Counted from the first letter of the stretch, positions 8,093 through 18,115 are shown. The stretch is 64,000 nt of DNA from Pseudomonas sp. TH41 (GCF_016650695.1 NZ_JAEKFH010000001.1:310001-374000), one strand, 5' to 3'. Numbers and translations are program-made. Notes: generated by a model not told the origin, from the letters alone.

Positions 8093-9334
8093 TCAGATTA
8101 CGTTGCGTTCACGCAGTTCTGCGATGTGCGCTGGGTTCATCCCCAGCCAGTCACCGAGAATTTCACTGGTGTGCTCGCCAATGGTCGGTGGCGCCGACTT
8201 GTATTGAACCGGTGTCGCGGAAAACCGCATCGGGCTCGCCGCGGTACGAATCGTGCCATTTACCGGGTGTTCCAGCGGCACAATCATTTCGCGCTCGATG
8301 GCATGTGGGTCGCGCTCCAGATCGGCCATGCTATTGATCGGGCCGCAAGATACGGTGGCGGCATTGAGGTGAGCGATCCACTCATCCTTGCTGCGGCCAC
8401 GTAATGCCTCGGTGAGCAGGGCCGACAGTTCCTGGCGATTGGCGACGCGCGCACCGTTACGGGCAAAACGAGGGTCTTCGATCCACTCGGCGCGGTCGAC
8501 GGCGGCTGCCAACCGGGCGAATTCACGGTCGTTAAAGGTGGCGACCAGGATAAACCCGTCATCCACCGCGTAAACGCCGTAGGGCGATGCGCTTGGGTGA
8601 TCGTTGCCGGTGCGGCCCAGTTCCTTGCCGCCGTTGAACCAGGCTGAGAAAGTGTTGAGCAGCGCCGCTACTTGGGAGTCGAACAACGACACATCGATGT
8701 GCTGGCCTTCACCGCTCTCATGGCGGTGATTGACCGCGGCGAGTACGCCGATTGCGGCGTAAAGGCCGGCACAGATATCTGCCACTGGAACACCGACTCG
8801 CATGGGGCCATTGCCGGCATGTTCGTCGCGGTGACCGGTCACAGACATGACCCCGGCCATGGCCTGGATCAGGTAGTCATAACCTGATCGGTTAGCGTAG
8901 GGACCTGTCTGGCCGAACCCGGTGATAGAGCAGTAGATCAGGCGCGGGTTGATCTCGCGTAGCTCTTCATAACTCAGGCCGTATTTGGCCAGGGTGCCAG
9001 TACGATAGTTCTCCAGCAGGATGTCCGATTTGGCCGCAAGCTGGCGCAACAGCTCGGCGCCTTCGCGCTCAGCGAAATTGACGCTGATTGAGCGCTTATT
9101 GCGGTTGACCGATTGGCTGTATGTGGATTCCTGGTGTGGTTCGTTCTCGGTGCCCTTGATCCAAGGTGGGCCGATGCGACGGATGTCGTCGCCTTCGCCC
9201 TGGCGCTCGACCTTGAGGACGTCGGCACCGAGGTCGGCGAGTATCTGCCCGGCATAAGGGCCGGCGATGACGCGGGTCATGTCGAGTACGCGCAGGCCTG
9301 CAAGTGCTTCTTTGGCAATATTGTGCATAGTCAT
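8093..9334 (-). CDS. CaiB/BaiF-type (family III) CoA-transferase
   Basis: A 413-residue family III CoA-transferase. The N-terminal GLRVLDMTRVIAGPYAGQ and LGADVLKVER segments bind CoA in this family, and the catalytic Asp that forms the mixed anhydride is D176 in VPVADICAG. It moves CoA between a donor thioester and a free acid, activating a pathway acid without ATP. The ATG at 9334 overlaps the SDR stop by 4 bases, and the large ACAD subunit follows 10 bases later, so activation and dehydrogenation are co-expressed. An in-frame ATG two codons later is an alternative start. Confidence 0.92.
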   Translation of the reverse strand: MTMHNIAKEALAGLRVLDMTRVIAGPYAGQILADLGADVLKVERQGEGDDIRRIGPPWIKGTENEPHQESTYSQSVNRNKRSISVNFAEREGAELLRQLAAKSDILLENYRTGTLAKYGLSYEELREINPRLIYCSITGFGQTGPYANRSGYDYLIQAMAGVMSVTGHRDEHAGNGPMRVGVPVADICAGLYAAIGVLAAVNHRHESGEGQHIDVSLFDSQVAALLNTFSAWFNGGKELGRTGNDHPSASPYGVYAVDDGFILVATFNDREFARLAAAVDRAEWIEDPRFARNGARVANRQELSALLTEALRGRSKDEWIAHLNAATVSCGPINSMADLERDPHAIEREMIVPLEHPVNGTIRTAASPMRFSATPVQYKSAPPTIGEHTSEILGDWLGMNPAHIAELRERNVI

Positions 9335-10104
9335 ACCGCTATGGTGTAACCGCCATTGACCGAAAGGACTTGGCCGGTGATATAGGAAGCCGCCTCGGAC
9401 AGCAGGAAGCAGACAGGGACTGAAACTTCTTCGGGAGAGGCGAAGCGGCCCAGCGCAATCTGCGCCAGGTACGTCTCGAGAAACTTCGGATCAGTACGCA
9501 CTTTCTCGGTCATGGCCGTTTCAACCATGCCGAAACACACGGCGTTTGCGCGTATGCCGTGTTTTGCCCATTCGCGCGCAGCAGTCATGGCCATGCCGAA
9601 CATGCCGGACTTGGCCGCCGAATAGTTGATCTGGCCGAGGCTGCCCCGGCGACCGGCATCGGAGGAGATGAACACGATAGAGCCCGGAGCGCTGTCGCCC
9701 GCCCGGGCACGTTGCAGCAAGTGCTGGCCAACCGCCTGGGTGAAGAAGAATGACCCGGTCAGGTGCACATCGATCACCTGTTGCCACTGCTCCAGCGTCA
9801 TTTTTTCGATCATGGCCGGCCGCCCAATGCCGGCGTTGTTGACCAGACCGTGGACAGCCCCGAAGTGGCTGACTGCCTGTTCCACGGCCGACTGTACGAA
9901 GGACTGGTCACTGACACTGCCCGCCAGTGGCAGATATTGCTCGCCCAGCTCATGGGCGGCACTGTGCAAAGCATCGGCATTGAGGTCGACAGCCGCGACG
10001 TTGGCACCCAATTCGATGGCCAGTCGCGCAATGCCTAGGCCGATTCCCTGACCGGCACCGGTCACAACAATCGTGCGACCGGCAAGTGACATCGGATTTT
10101 TCAT
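9331..10104 (-). CDS. SDR family oxidoreductase (FabG-like)
   Basis: A classical SDR of 257 residues: GAGQGIG cofactor motif near residue 17, NNAGIG, catalytic Ser in FISSDAG, and Y-S-A-A-K in the INYSAAKSG helix. The acidic residue in AAVDLNAD after the second strand points to NAD(H) rather than NADP(H). It probably oxidises a hydroxyacyl-CoA or ring alcohol of the pathway. It lies 10 bases after the OB-fold gene and overlaps the CoA-transferase gene by 4 bases. Confidence 0.88.
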   Translation of the reverse strand: MKNPMSLAGRTIVVTGAGQGIGLGIARLAIELGANVAAVDLNADALHSAAHELGEQYLPLAGSVSDQSFVQSAVEQAVSHFGAVHGLVNNAGIGRPAMIEKMTLEQWQQVIDVHLTGSFFFTQAVGQHLLQRARAGDSAPGSIVFISSDAGRRGSLGQINYSAAKSGMFGMAMTAAREWAKHGIRANAVCFGMVETAMTEKVRTDPKFLETYLAQIALGRFASPEEVSVPVCFLLSEAASYITGQVLSVNGGYTIAV

Positions 10105-10114
10105 GATCTATCGC

Positions 10115-10486
10115 CTAGTGGTGGTGTGGGTCGAAAACGACAAAAAACTGATCAACTTCCTCGACGATGCGGGCCTTGACACGCAGGCCGATCGTGACCT
10201 GTTCGGCGGGCATGCCTTCAATGCGAGTCATCATTCGAGGACCTTCATCAAGGTCGACGAGGGACACGTTGTACGGCAGCGCAGGAGGCTTGGGGCGAAT
10301 GACCGTCGCTGAGTAGACGGTGCCAAGCCCACAGGCTTGCACCCATTCCAGATCGGTGCTGCCGGTTTGCGGCTCAAGCACCCGAGGATAAAAAAAGCAG
10401 CGTTGGCTCGAGCGACTGCGCTGGAGCATGAATTGGCCTTTCTTCAGAAATTCCTGAAAGTCGGCGTCGGGGCGAATAGTCGTCAT
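10115..10486 (-). CDS. OB-fold protein of the DUF35/ChsH2 type with degenerate zinc ribbon
   Basis: A 123-residue protein with the DUF35 layout: an N-terminal rubredoxin-like segment, then an OB fold beginning at GTVYSATVIRPK and ending in a VDQFFVVFDP strand. Family members pair with thiolase-fold proteins, for example as acyl-binding partners of Ltp2-type aldolases. Of the four expected zinc Cys, only one remains in the knuckle region (QRCFFYP); the second CxxC is absent. It is the first gene of the five-gene minus-strand operon, next to two operator copies. It is the only DUF35-type gene in the window, while two cysteine-less thiolase-fold proteins are encoded 39-43 kb away. Confidence 0.82.
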   Translation of the reverse strand: MTTIRPDADFQEFLKKGQFMLQRSRSSQRCFFYPRVLEPQTGSTDLEWVQACGLGTVYSATVIRPKPPALPYNVSLVDLDEGPRMMTRIEGMPAEQVTIGLRVKARIVEEVDQFFVVFDPHHH

Positions 10487-10510
10487 CGAAAGCCTGCTCC
10501 GTGATCACTA

Positions 10511-10529
10511 AACTGCCACAGTGTCAGTA
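10511..10529. promoter_or_regulatory. Operator copy 2
   Basis: AACTGCC-ACAGT-GTCAGTA, 12 of 14 half-site matches. It lies 25 bases upstream of the DUF35-type gene (start 10486), suited to control the minus-strand operon. Confidence 0.65.
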
Positions 10530-10582
10530 ATTGACAATTGATGGCGGTGTATTGTCGATTATTGTTGTCCTATCTGATATAA

Positions 10583-10601
10583 AACTGTCAAACAGTTAGT
10601 T
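10583..10601. promoter_or_regulatory. Operator copy 3
   Basis: AACTGTC-AAACA-GTTAGTT, 12 of 14 half-site matches. It is the second copy in this divergent region, 72 bases centre to centre from copy 2 and 66 bases upstream of the MFS start codon. Confidence 0.72.
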
Positions 10602-10667
10602 TTTAATATGCGGTCATTCCTTTCGCCAGTCAAGCGCGGGGACTGCATCAGAGAAGGCGAGGTTTCG

Positions 10668-12251
10668 ATGACAGACAGTTCGAATTCGTTATGGGCGCCG
10701 CTGCGATTTGCTTCGTTCCGCGCCTTGTGGCTGGGCGCGTTGGCAATGAACCTGGCGATCTGGATGCAGAACGTGGGCGCCGCCTGGCTGATGGTGTCGC
10801 TGACCAACTCACCGATGTTGGTGGCGCTGGTGCAGACAGCAATCAGCCTGCCGGCGTTTTTCTTTGGGCTGCCAGGCGGAGTCTTTGCCGATATCTTCAA
10901 TCGACGCCGTTATCTACTGGTCACCCAGATAGGGATGTTTTGCACAGCCGCCGCCTTGATTACCTGCAGTGCACTGGGTCTGGTCACGCCCTGGTTGCTG
11001 CTGGGGCTGACGTTTTGCTTTGGTATTGGTTTTGCTCTGCAAGGGCCGGCTTGGTACACCACCCAGGCTGAGTCAGTGCCACGACCATTCATGGCCTCGG
11101 CACTCGCGCTGTCGTCGTTGTCATACAGTTCAGCGCGCGCGGTTGGCCCAGCGCTGGCAGGCAGCGTGGTAGCTATGTCGAATGTGGTCAGCGTGTTTGC
11201 CATTTGCGGGCTGCTGTTGCTGGGATCATTGCTGGTGGTGATCAGCATGAAGGTACCGGCTCGTGATTCCAGCCTGCCACCCGAAACGCTGTGGGCCGGG
11301 TTGCGCGGTACATTGCGCTACGTGCGGCACTCGGCCGTAATGCGTGAGCAATGCTTGCGCACCTTTGCCTTTGTCGGTGCAGCCAGTGGTCTGTGGGCGC
11401 TGTTGCCGGTGGTCGCCAGCGAGTCGGGTGGCGCCGGGAACTATGGCGTGCTGTTGGGTAGTCTCGGCGTGGGCACCATGGTGGGGGCTTTTCTGATGCC
11501 CATGGTGCGCGCTCGGATGTCGCTCAACCTGATGCTTGCGCTGGCGGCATTGTTGTATGCGTTCAATTGTCTGTTGGTCGCGTTGGCGTCCAGCACGGTA
11601 GTGCAGTGTGTGGCGTTGTTTTTCGCCGGCATCGGTTGGCTCGCTGTAGGTACCAGTAACCTGGTCGCTATCCAGTCCTCGGTTGCACCATGGATTCGTG
11701 CCCGTGCAGTGGCGATCTATATGCTGGTGTTTCAGGGGTCCCTGGCCATTGGCGGTGCGCTGTGGGGGGCTGCAGCCAGTCACTTCGGCAGTCGTACAGC
11801 AATGATGTTCGCAGCGATAGCGGTGGCACTGTCGATGATGGTTATGTGGCGTTATCCGGCCTGGCTCGGTGACGACGACGAAGTAACTCCGTCGAGCGCA
11901 GACCCGTCGGTATTCAATTTTGCCGGCCTCGACCCGGGCGAGGGACCTGTGGCGGTGCAGATCGCCTATCAGGTCAGTCCGCGGAGCCGCGAAGAGTTCC
12001 TGCGCCAGATCAATCGTATCGGTGCTCAGCGTCGCCGCGACGGCGCCAGCTTTTGGCGGATCTATCGGGAATTGGATCACCCGGATCACTACCTCGAGCG
12101 ATTCATTGTCGATTCATGGTCGGATTATTTGCGTCAGCAAGCCCGAACCACCCTTGCAGACCAGCAGGCTGAGGCAAAGGTCAGAGCGTTTCACTGTGGA
12201 GATGGCCCGCCGAAAATTTCGCATTTCATTGGTGAGCGCCTAGAGCGTTGA
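10668..12251 (+). CDS. MFS transporter with C-terminal monooxygenase-like domain (MFS_3 type)
   Basis: A 527-residue membrane protein. About twelve hydrophobic segments fill residues 20-400, with the inter-helix motif DIFNRRRYLL typical of MFS carriers. After residue 410 comes a soluble segment (GPVAVQIAYQVSPRSREEF onward) like the antibiotic-biosynthesis-monooxygenase fold that ends EntS-like MFS_3 proteins. I chose ATG 10668 over ATG 10608 because the MFS sequence starts there and GAAGGCGAGG precedes it; the longer reading adds 20 unrelated residues close to the operator. It is followed 32 bases later by a chemoreceptor. It probably exports or imports the pathway substrate or a toxic intermediate. 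Confidence 0.88.
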   Translation: MTDSSNSLWAPLRFASFRALWLGALAMNLAIWMQNVGAAWLMVSLTNSPMLVALVQTAISLPAFFFGLPGGVFADIFNRRRYLLVTQIGMFCTAAALITCSALGLVTPWLLLGLTFCFGIGFALQGPAWYTTQAESVPRPFMASALALSSLSYSSARAVGPALAGSVVAMSNVVSVFAICGLLLLGSLLVVISMKVPARDSSLPPETLWAGLRGTLRYVRHSAVMREQCLRTFAFVGAASGLWALLPVVASESGGAGNYGVLLGSLGVGTMVGAFLMPMVRARMSLNLMLALAALLYAFNCLLVALASSTVVQCVALFFAGIGWLAVGTSNLVAIQSSVAPWIRARAVAIYMLVFQGSLAIGGALWGAAASHFGSRTAMMFAAIAVALSMMVMWRYPAWLGDDDEVTPSSADPSVFNFAGLDPGEGPVAVQIAYQVSPRSREEFLRQINRIGAQRRRDGASFWRIYRELDHPDHYLERFIVDSWSDYLRQQARTTLADQQAEAKVRAFHCGDGPPKISHFIGERLER

Positions 12252-12283
12252 ACTCATAAAAACAATAAGAGAAGGAGTGCGTT

Positions 12284-14296
12284 ATGAAGGCTTTGTTTTA
12301 TCCGGGAATTTGGCTGATGAACCGTCTAGGGTTCGCCATGAAATTCAGCCTGATCAGTGTTTTGTTCTTCGTGCCGCTGCTGGGAGCCAATACGTACCTG
12401 GTTGGCATTGCCTATCACCAGTGGCGAATCAGTGCAGTTGTACTCAGTAGCCTGGCCGTGGTGCGGGAGTCTATGCAGTTGCAGCAACAGCTTGATCTAC
12501 TCAAGGATCTGGCCCTGATCCGACAGCGAGTAAGCCAGGTAGAAAAGAAAAGCGATATCAGCCAGCGCATCAAACTGGCTGAAGAAGCTGCCGTCTCCAC
12601 CATTAACCGGCTGGACATTTCAGACGTTGATAAGCCAGCGATCAAGCGCCAGCGCACGGCGTTGATCCAGGGGCTGCAAACCTTGCGCACGACGGAGGGC
12701 GCAGCACCCCGGTCGGAGTTGAGCGGTCAGTTGGCGGCTCAAGGTGCGCTGTTCCTGGAAAGCATTGTCGAACAGTCCGGGTTGAGCCAGAACGATGAGC
12801 CGCGAGTGCGTCAACTCAGTACCCTGATCGCGGTTCAAGTGCCGCGGCTATCGGCGCTGTTGAACAATGCTCGAACACTAGGCTCAATTACATTGGGCCA
12901 AGGGTATCCGAGTGCCGCCGACAGCGTTGCCCTGGAACAGTTGGTAGTAGGTATGGATCGCGTCGGCGCCGAAAGTGCACAGAAATTCCAGGTGTTTGAC
13001 TCGCAGAGTGCCAGGTCGCTAGCGCCGGCGCTGCAGGTCGGATTGCAAAGCATCGAAAGAGGCAAGCAAATACTCGATGAGCAAATCCTCAATGCTGCGG
13101 AGCCAATGCAGGAGTGGCCTGTCTATTTCGATCAGATGACCGGCTTGAGTGACAAGGTTCAAGGGTTGAACGATGCAGCGCTGGCATCGCTCACCGAGTC
13201 ATTGCAACAGCGGCTTGGGCAGGCCCGCGGCGAAATGATTCTGTTGTCCGTGTTTTCATTCGCCATTTTGTTGCTGATCACCTACCTGTATGGCGCTTTT
13301 TATTTGGCGACTCGTGGAATCCTGGATGACTTGAGCCGGGTAATGGGCAAAGTCGCCCAAGGCGACATGACCGTGAGTTTCGAGGTGCTAGGCAAGGACG
13401 AGTTGGCAGCGCTCGGTACAGTGTTCAACGGTACGGTTGGGCAGATCCAGCACCTGATCAGGCAAGTCGATGGCGTGGTCTTGCAAGTCGGTCAACAGAC
13501 CGATCTGGTGCAATCGGTTGCCCGTTCCAGCGCGCGTGAAGTCACCGGGCAGCGTGAGCAACTGGAGGTCGTTGCCACAGCCATGAACCAGCTTGCGGTT
13601 ACTGCACGCCAGGTCGCACGCAATGCTGAGATTGCGGTCAGCAGCGCCCGCGAGGTGAACCGGGAAACTGAGCAGGGTCGTCTCAGGGTGCGAGACCAGG
13701 TCGGTGCAATCCAGCGGTTGGCGGGAGAAATTGATAGCTCCATGCACTTGATTCACCAATTGGCGGCCGACAGCGAGGCGATAGGTCAGGTCCTGGAGGT
13801 GATTCGCAATATCGCCGAACAAACCAATCTGCTCGCACTCAATGCGGCCATCGAAGCCGCCCGCGCCGGTGAACAGGGCCGGGGATTTGCTGTGGTCGCC
13901 GACGAAGTGCGCACACTTGCGCGACGCACGCAGCAATCGACACTTGAGATCGAGCAGATGATCGGTAACTTGCACAGCCGGGTCGCTGAGACAGTCAAAG
14001 CCATGGGCAACAGTCACAAGACGGCGGGAGCCACGGTCAGCCAAGCCGATGATGTGCAACAGACACTGGAGAATATCGTCCGGGCTACAGGGCTGATTGT
14101 TGAGCAGAGCCAGCTGATAGCTGTTGCGGCGGAGCAACAGACCCAGGTTTCGATGGAGATCGACAAGAGTCTTGTGGACATCAGCCAAGCGGGAGAGCAG
14201 ACCTCTAGAGGCGTCATCCGCGCCGAGCAGGCAAGCCAGGATTTGCATGGATTGGTCAATGTCTTGCGCAAGGAAATTGGCGCGTTTCGGATTTGA
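12284..14296 (+). CDS. Methyl-accepting chemotaxis protein
   Basis: A 670-residue chemoreceptor. A first membrane segment at about residues 22-45 is followed by a roughly 275-residue periplasmic, all-helical ligand domain, a second membrane segment near residues 322-345, a HAMP domain, and the signalling coiled coil. The hairpin tip that binds CheA/CheW is plain ([20 protein letters not shown], about 508-527). The large helical sensor region suggests a helical-bundle ligand domain. It follows the MFS gene by 32 bases with its own AGAAGGAG site and is probably co-transcribed from the operator-controlled promoter, which suggests chemotaxis to the pathway substrate is induced with catabolism. 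Confidence 0.93.
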   Translation: MKALFYPGIWLMNRLGFAMKFSLISVLFFVPLLGANTYLVGIAYHQWRISAVVLSSLAVVRESMQLQQQLDLLKDLALIRQRVSQVEKKSDISQRIKLAEEAAVSTINRLDISDVDKPAIKRQRTALIQGLQTLRTTEGAAPRSELSGQLAAQGALFLESIVEQSGLSQNDEPRVRQLSTLIAVQVPRLSALLNNARTLGSITLGQGYPSAADSVALEQLVVGMDRVGAESAQKFQVFDSQSARSLAPALQVGLQSIERGKQILDEQILNAAEPMQEWPVYFDQMTGLSDKVQGLNDAALASLTESLQQRLGQARGEMILLSVFSFAILLLITYLYGAFYLATRGILDDLSRVMGKVAQGDMTVSFEVLGKDELAALGTVFNGTVGQIQHLIRQVDGVVLQVGQQTDLVQSVARSSAREVTGQREQLEVVATAMNQLAVTARQVARNAEIAVSSAREVNRETEQGRLRVRDQVGAIQRLAGEIDSSMHLIHQLAADSEAIGQVLEVIRNIAEQTNLLALNAAIEAARAGEQGRGFAVVADEVRTLARRTQQSTLEIEQMIGNLHSRVAETVKAMGNSHKTAGATVSQADDVQQTLENIVRATGLIVEQSQLIAVAAEQQTQVSMEIDKSLVDISQAGEQTSRGVIRAEQASQDLHGLVNVLRKEIGAFRI

Positions 14297-14562
14297 GAAG
14301 CGCAGCGCGAGTGGTGGGGCAGTCGGATAAAGTTTGAAGACGATTGCTGTCGGAGCTGCGGTAATTGGGTGGTGGGTACGGCTCAGCCATTTTTATAGGA
14401 TTTGACGTGGTCATTACGGCAGAGAGTGACCCAGAGTTGATGGTGGCGACAGACAAAAATCGGCCAGAGGAAGTCATCAGCAGCTAGCACCACGCTTCAA
14501 CTGGCGAAGACATTGCGCGCATAATGAATCGCTCCCGCCAAGACTAAAGTGTGAGTAGCATC

Positions 14563-14751
14563 ATGGCCGAAGCCCAACGCTGGATAGTGAAATGCCAAGA
14601 TCCTACGGATGGAAATGGTGACGTCATCATCGACTTGCCGCCTGACTTACTTGCCAGCTTAGGACTGAGCGTCGGCGACGTACTGACCATTGAAGTGATC
14701 GACGGCGCGATAGTTCTGACGCCGAAGTCGAGCGACCCAACTACACGTTGA
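14563..14751 (+). CDS. Small AbrB/MazE-like DNA-binding protein
   Basis: A 62-residue protein with the swapped-hairpin AbrB signature: a DVIIDLPPDLLASLGLSVGD stretch, then a VLTIEVIDGAIVLTP strand. Such proteins are transcription factors or antitoxins. I use ATG 14563; a GTG at 14551 would add four residues, and neither has a strong ribosome site. No toxin gene follows: the next 167 bases hold no convincing frame. It is an orphan between the chemoreceptor and the efflux operon, with no visible link to the catabolic genes. Confidence 0.6.
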   Translation: MAEAQRWIVKCQDPTDGNGDVIIDLPPDLLASLGLSVGDVLTIEVIDGAIVLTPKSSDPTTR

Positions 14752-14918
14752 ATCGCGTCGGCGCGCTTGACCTGATCATCAAACGGGCATAGGCGAATGG
14801 CACATCTCAACGACGGCGACAGACCGCTTTTGGTCGGTTTCCGGCGGTCGTGGTAGGCAGGCATCGGCCAATAGGTGCCTGTCACGAATAGCTGCAATCG
14901 AACGGACGCGGACTCTAG

Positions 14919-16457
14919 TTACTCCATGACCGCCGTCGGTTCTGCACTCGACTGAATTTTCGGCGTTTTGATAATCAGCAGCAGCGGCATGACTGCCAGT
15001 GACAACACCATCAGCAGTTTGAAGTCATCCACGTAAGCGATCCAGCTGGCTTGCACCGTGACCATTGCGTCCAGTGTTGCGCGCCCGGAAGCGACCATCG
15101 GGTCCAGAAAGTGCTTGATCGGCCAGGCCTCGAAGGCGCGGTTGAATGGCGTGACGTAAGCACTTATTTCTGCGTGATTGGCCTGGATGTTCTGAGTGAG
15201 CAGCACGGTCACGATGGAGATCCCGACGCTGGAGCCGACGTTTCGTGACAGGCTGTAAAGCCCGGTGCCTTCTGCGCGCAAGGAGGCGGGCAGTGTCGCG
15301 AAGGCAACCGTGGTCAATGGTACAAACAGCATGCCCAGGCTGGTGCCTTGAATGAACCCGACTACGATGATGGTTTGTATCGACACATCAGGCGTCCAGC
15401 CAGTCATCAGCCACATCGACAGCGCCGACAAACCCAGCCCCGTCAGCAGTAACAGGCGGATATCGACTTTGCCCAGCAGTTGGCCGGCGAGGAACATGGT
15501 CAGCATCGTGCCCAACCCGCGTGGGCCCATCACCATGCCGGCGGTCAGCACCGGATAGCCCATCAGGGTTTGCAGGTAAGGGGTCATCAGCGCCAGCGAG
15601 GCCAGGTAGGTAATGCCGACGATAAAAATGAAGATGACGCTGATCGAAAAGTTACGATCCTTGAACAGCTTCGGGCTGATGAAGGGCGCATCGCTGGTGA
15701 AGGTATGGACCAGAAACACGTAGGTGGCGACAGCGGCCACCGCCGCTTCGATCAGGATTTCACCGGAAGAAAACCAGCCAAGTTGCTCACCTCGATCCAG
15801 AAACAGTTGCAGGGCCATGATCGCCACACTCAAGGAACCAAAGCCGAGCCAGTCCAGTCGTGACGCAGTGTCGGTCGACGTTTCGCTGACGTAGTAGACA
15901 ATCCCGGCCAGTGCCAGCAAACCAATGGGCAAGTTGATGAAAAACACCCACCGCCAACTGAAATTCTCCGTCAGCCAGCCGCCAAGCATCGGACCCAGTA
16001 CCGGGCCAACCATGACCGACACACCAAACAGCGCCATGGCTGAGCCGCGCTCTTTGAGGCTGTAGATGTCCAGCAGAATGCCTTGGGACAATGGCACTAA
16101 CGCCGCGCCCGCCAGCCCCTGCAGCAGACGGGCCAGGATGATTTCCTCCAGCGACTGCGCCAGGCCGCAAAGGATCGACGAGACGACGAAGCCGGTAATC
16201 GCCCACAGCAACACGCGTTTGCGACCGAAGCGTCTGGCCAGGAAAGCAGAGGGCGGCGTCATGACGGCAGCGGCGACGATGTAGGACGTCAGCACCCAGT
16301 TGATCTGGTCCGAGCTGGCCGAGATGCTGCCTTGCATGTAGGGCAGGGCGACGTTCGCAATGGTGGTGTCGAGCGCTTGCATGATCACGGCCAGCACGAC
16401 GCAAGCGGTGATCATCCCGCGATGGGCCACCGGTTGCGTCGTTGCCGGATTACTCAT
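14919..16457 (-). CDS. EmrB-type MFS multidrug exporter (DHA2, 14 TM)
   Basis: A 512-residue membrane protein of the DHA2 family. The signature ALDTTIANVALPYM in TM1 and the VGPVLGPMLGGWL motif C mark proton-driven drug antiporters with 14 helices. It is the inner-membrane pump of a tripartite system and works with an HlyD-type adaptor. I choose ATG 16457, which overlaps the adaptor gene by 8 bases (ATGAGTAA); the frame can be extended upstream to 16541 but only within the adaptor gene. Likely role: efflux of hydrophobic toxic compounds, with regulator, adaptor and pump in one minus-strand operon. Confidence 0.92.
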   Translation of the reverse strand: MSNPATTQPVAHRGMITACVVLAVIMQALDTTIANVALPYMQGSISASSDQINWVLTSYIVAAAVMTPPSAFLARRFGRKRVLLWAITGFVVSSILCGLAQSLEEIILARLLQGLAGAALVPLSQGILLDIYSLKERGSAMALFGVSVMVGPVLGPMLGGWLTENFSWRWVFFINLPIGLLALAGIVYYVSETSTDTASRLDWLGFGSLSVAIMALQLFLDRGEQLGWFSSGEILIEAAVAAVATYVFLVHTFTSDAPFISPKLFKDRNFSISVIFIFIVGITYLASLALMTPYLQTLMGYPVLTAGMVMGPRGLGTMLTMFLAGQLLGKVDIRLLLLTGLGLSALSMWLMTGWTPDVSIQTIIVVGFIQGTSLGMLFVPLTTVAFATLPASLRAEGTGLYSLSRNVGSSVGISIVTVLLTQNIQANHAEISAYVTPFNRAFEAWPIKHFLDPMVASGRATLDAMVTVQASWIAYVDDFKLLMVLSLAVMPLLLIIKTPKIQSSAEPTAVME

Positions 16458-17655
16458 GAGCGGGGGCCTCGCTCGCCAACAGCCCCGAGAACAGGTGCGG
16501 AAGGCCACGTGCCGAGCCTGTGTTGATCTCTGCTTGCACACTCATGCCAGTGCGCAGCGACGGTTTGTTCGCGGCATCATCGATGCTGATGCGCACGGGA
16601 ATCCGTTGCACGACCTTGACCCAGTTGCCCGTGGTGTTTTGTGCAGGCAGCAACGAGAAGCTTGAACCCGACGCCGGGCTGATGCTTTCGACAGTGCCGT
16701 GCCACCGGACGCCGGGGTAACTGTCGACGCTGATATCGACGGGCTGACCGGGCTTCATGTGGGTCAGTTCGGTTTCCTTGGGGGACGCTGCCACCCACAA
16801 GTGATCGGCCGATACCAGGCTGATGCCCGATTGTGGGGGTTGCAGATACGAGCCGACTTGCAGCGAATCAACGTTGGTCACGACACCGTCGAACGCCGCC
16901 CTGACGACTGAGTTGTTCAGGTTGCGCTGCGCTTCGTCGACGGCGGCCTGTGCCTGTAGAAATGTGGATTGTTGTTCGACGGGTGTCTCGATATGCCCAC
17001 CCAATTGCGCCAGTACCATTTGCGCCGTGGCCTTGGCAACGGCGATTTTTTGCCGGGTGCTGTCCAGCGCATGCTTGGCGTCGTCGAAGTTGGTTTTGGA
17101 CACCGCAGAAACGCTGACCAGGGTTTGCTGGCGCTGGAAACTGGCCTGGTAGTACGCGAGGTCGATTTGCGCCTGATCGATTTCGGCCAGTGCCTGGTTG
17201 TAGTTGGCCTTGAGATTGAGGATCTGATTGCGCACGTTGTCCCGTTGCGCCTTGGCACTCGCCAGCGCAATCTGAAACGGCTCGGGTTTCAGGGTGAACA
17301 GGACTTGACCTTTGACGACCCGCTGATTGTCTTTGACAACCACCGAGGCGACCAGGCCCGAGACATCCGTGGAGACGCCGACATGATCAGCCTGTATGTA
17401 GGCGTTGTCGGTGGAAATGATTTGCCCGCCCGTGACATACAGGTAACCACCGACCAGTAGGGCGATGGGTAACAGGGTAAAGAGTGCAGTACGCACCCTC
17501 TGCCGCTTTGGACGGGCAGGGGAGGCATTGCTCTGGCTACCCTCAGTTTGCCCCGGGGTTGGTTTGCGCGCCTCGGTTGAAGAGGGGGCTTGCAGTCGTG
17601 AGGTCGCGGGCATCACAGGCTTCTGCGCCGCTGACTTCAGGTGTTGATCAGTCAT
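16450..17655 (-). CDS. EmrA-type HlyD-family membrane-fusion protein
   Basis: A 401-residue periplasmic adaptor. Residues 1-50 are cytoplasmic and low in complexity; one membrane anchor (FTLLPIALLVGGYLYVTGG) lies at about 58-76. The biotinyl-lipoyl half-motifs flank a long coiled-coil hairpin at about 120-230 (LKANYNQALAEIDQAQ and related heptads), and NSVVRAAFDGVVTNVDSLQVG forms the second half-lipoyl. It connects the inner-membrane pump to an outer-membrane channel, which is not encoded here. It overlaps both neighbours by 8 bases. Confidence 0.92.
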   Translation of the reverse strand: MTDQHLKSAAQKPVMPATSRLQAPSSTEARKPTPGQTEGSQSNASPARPKRQRVRTALFTLLPIALLVGGYLYVTGGQIISTDNAYIQADHVGVSTDVSGLVASVVVKDNQRVVKGQVLFTLKPEPFQIALASAKAQRDNVRNQILNLKANYNQALAEIDQAQIDLAYYQASFQRQQTLVSVSAVSKTNFDDAKHALDSTRQKIAVAKATAQMVLAQLGGHIETPVEQQSTFLQAQAAVDEAQRNLNNSVVRAAFDGVVTNVDSLQVGSYLQPPQSGISLVSADHLWVAASPKETELTHMKPGQPVDISVDSYPGVRWHGTVESISPASGSSFSLLPAQNTTGNWVKVVQRIPVRISIDDAANKPSLRTGMSVQAEINTGSARGLPHLFSGLLASEAPAHE

Positions 17656-18115
17656 GGCGACGCGTCTCCTCGTCGTCGATGGGAAGACTGCAGGCTTCGA
17701 TCAGGTTGGACCTCATCCGCTTGAGCATCAGCAGCAGCAGTTGTTCTTCTTCTTCAGAAAATCCGGCGGTGGCCTCCAGGCGTGTCGACCGGCCCATGTC
17801 TCGCATGAGTTCCAGAAGCGGGTGTGCCTGCTCGGTCAAAAAAAGCAGGGACAGGCGTCGATCCGTAGGATGACTGCGTCGTTCAAGCAGCCCACGTTCC
17901 GCCATTTTGTCCAGCAAGCGCACAAGGGTGATCGATTCCAGCTCCAGTAAATCTGCGAGGCCTTTTTGATGGATGCCCTCGTTCTTCGACAACATGGCCA
18001 GTACTTGCCACTGCGAGCGGGTGAGGCCGACATGCCGCGCGCGTTGCTCAAAGCGTTTGCGCATCAACCGTGCGCTGTCATGCAGGGCGAAGCCAAGTGT
18101 CAATGTGTCAGTCAT
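17648..18115 (-). CDS. MarR-family repressor of the efflux operon (EmrR-like)
   Basis: A 155-residue MarR-type winged-helix protein: HQKGLADLLELESITLVRLLDK is the HTH, followed by a wing with RRSHPTDRRLSLLFLTEQ. It is the first gene of the minus-strand operon and overlaps the adaptor gene by 8 bases, the classic EmrR-EmrA-EmrB order, so it likely represses the pump and is released by small aromatic or lipophilic ligands. Its upstream region contains short imperfect repeats (TTTAG...CTAAA around 18153-18181) but no copy of the 19-bp operator, so this unit appears separate from the catabolic regulon. Confidence 0.9.
   Translation of the reverse strand: MTDTLTLGFALHDSARLMRKRFEQRARHVGLTRSQWQVLAMLSKNEGIHQKGLADLLELESITLVRLLDKMAERGLLERRSHPTDRRLSLLFLTEQAHPLLELMRDMGRSTRLEATAGFSEEEEQLLLLMLKRMRSNLIEACSLPIDDEETRRHD

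Noticed and set aside
14563..14751. Toxin-antitoxin module
   Set aside because: An AbrB/MazE-like protein is present but no toxin frame exists on either side.
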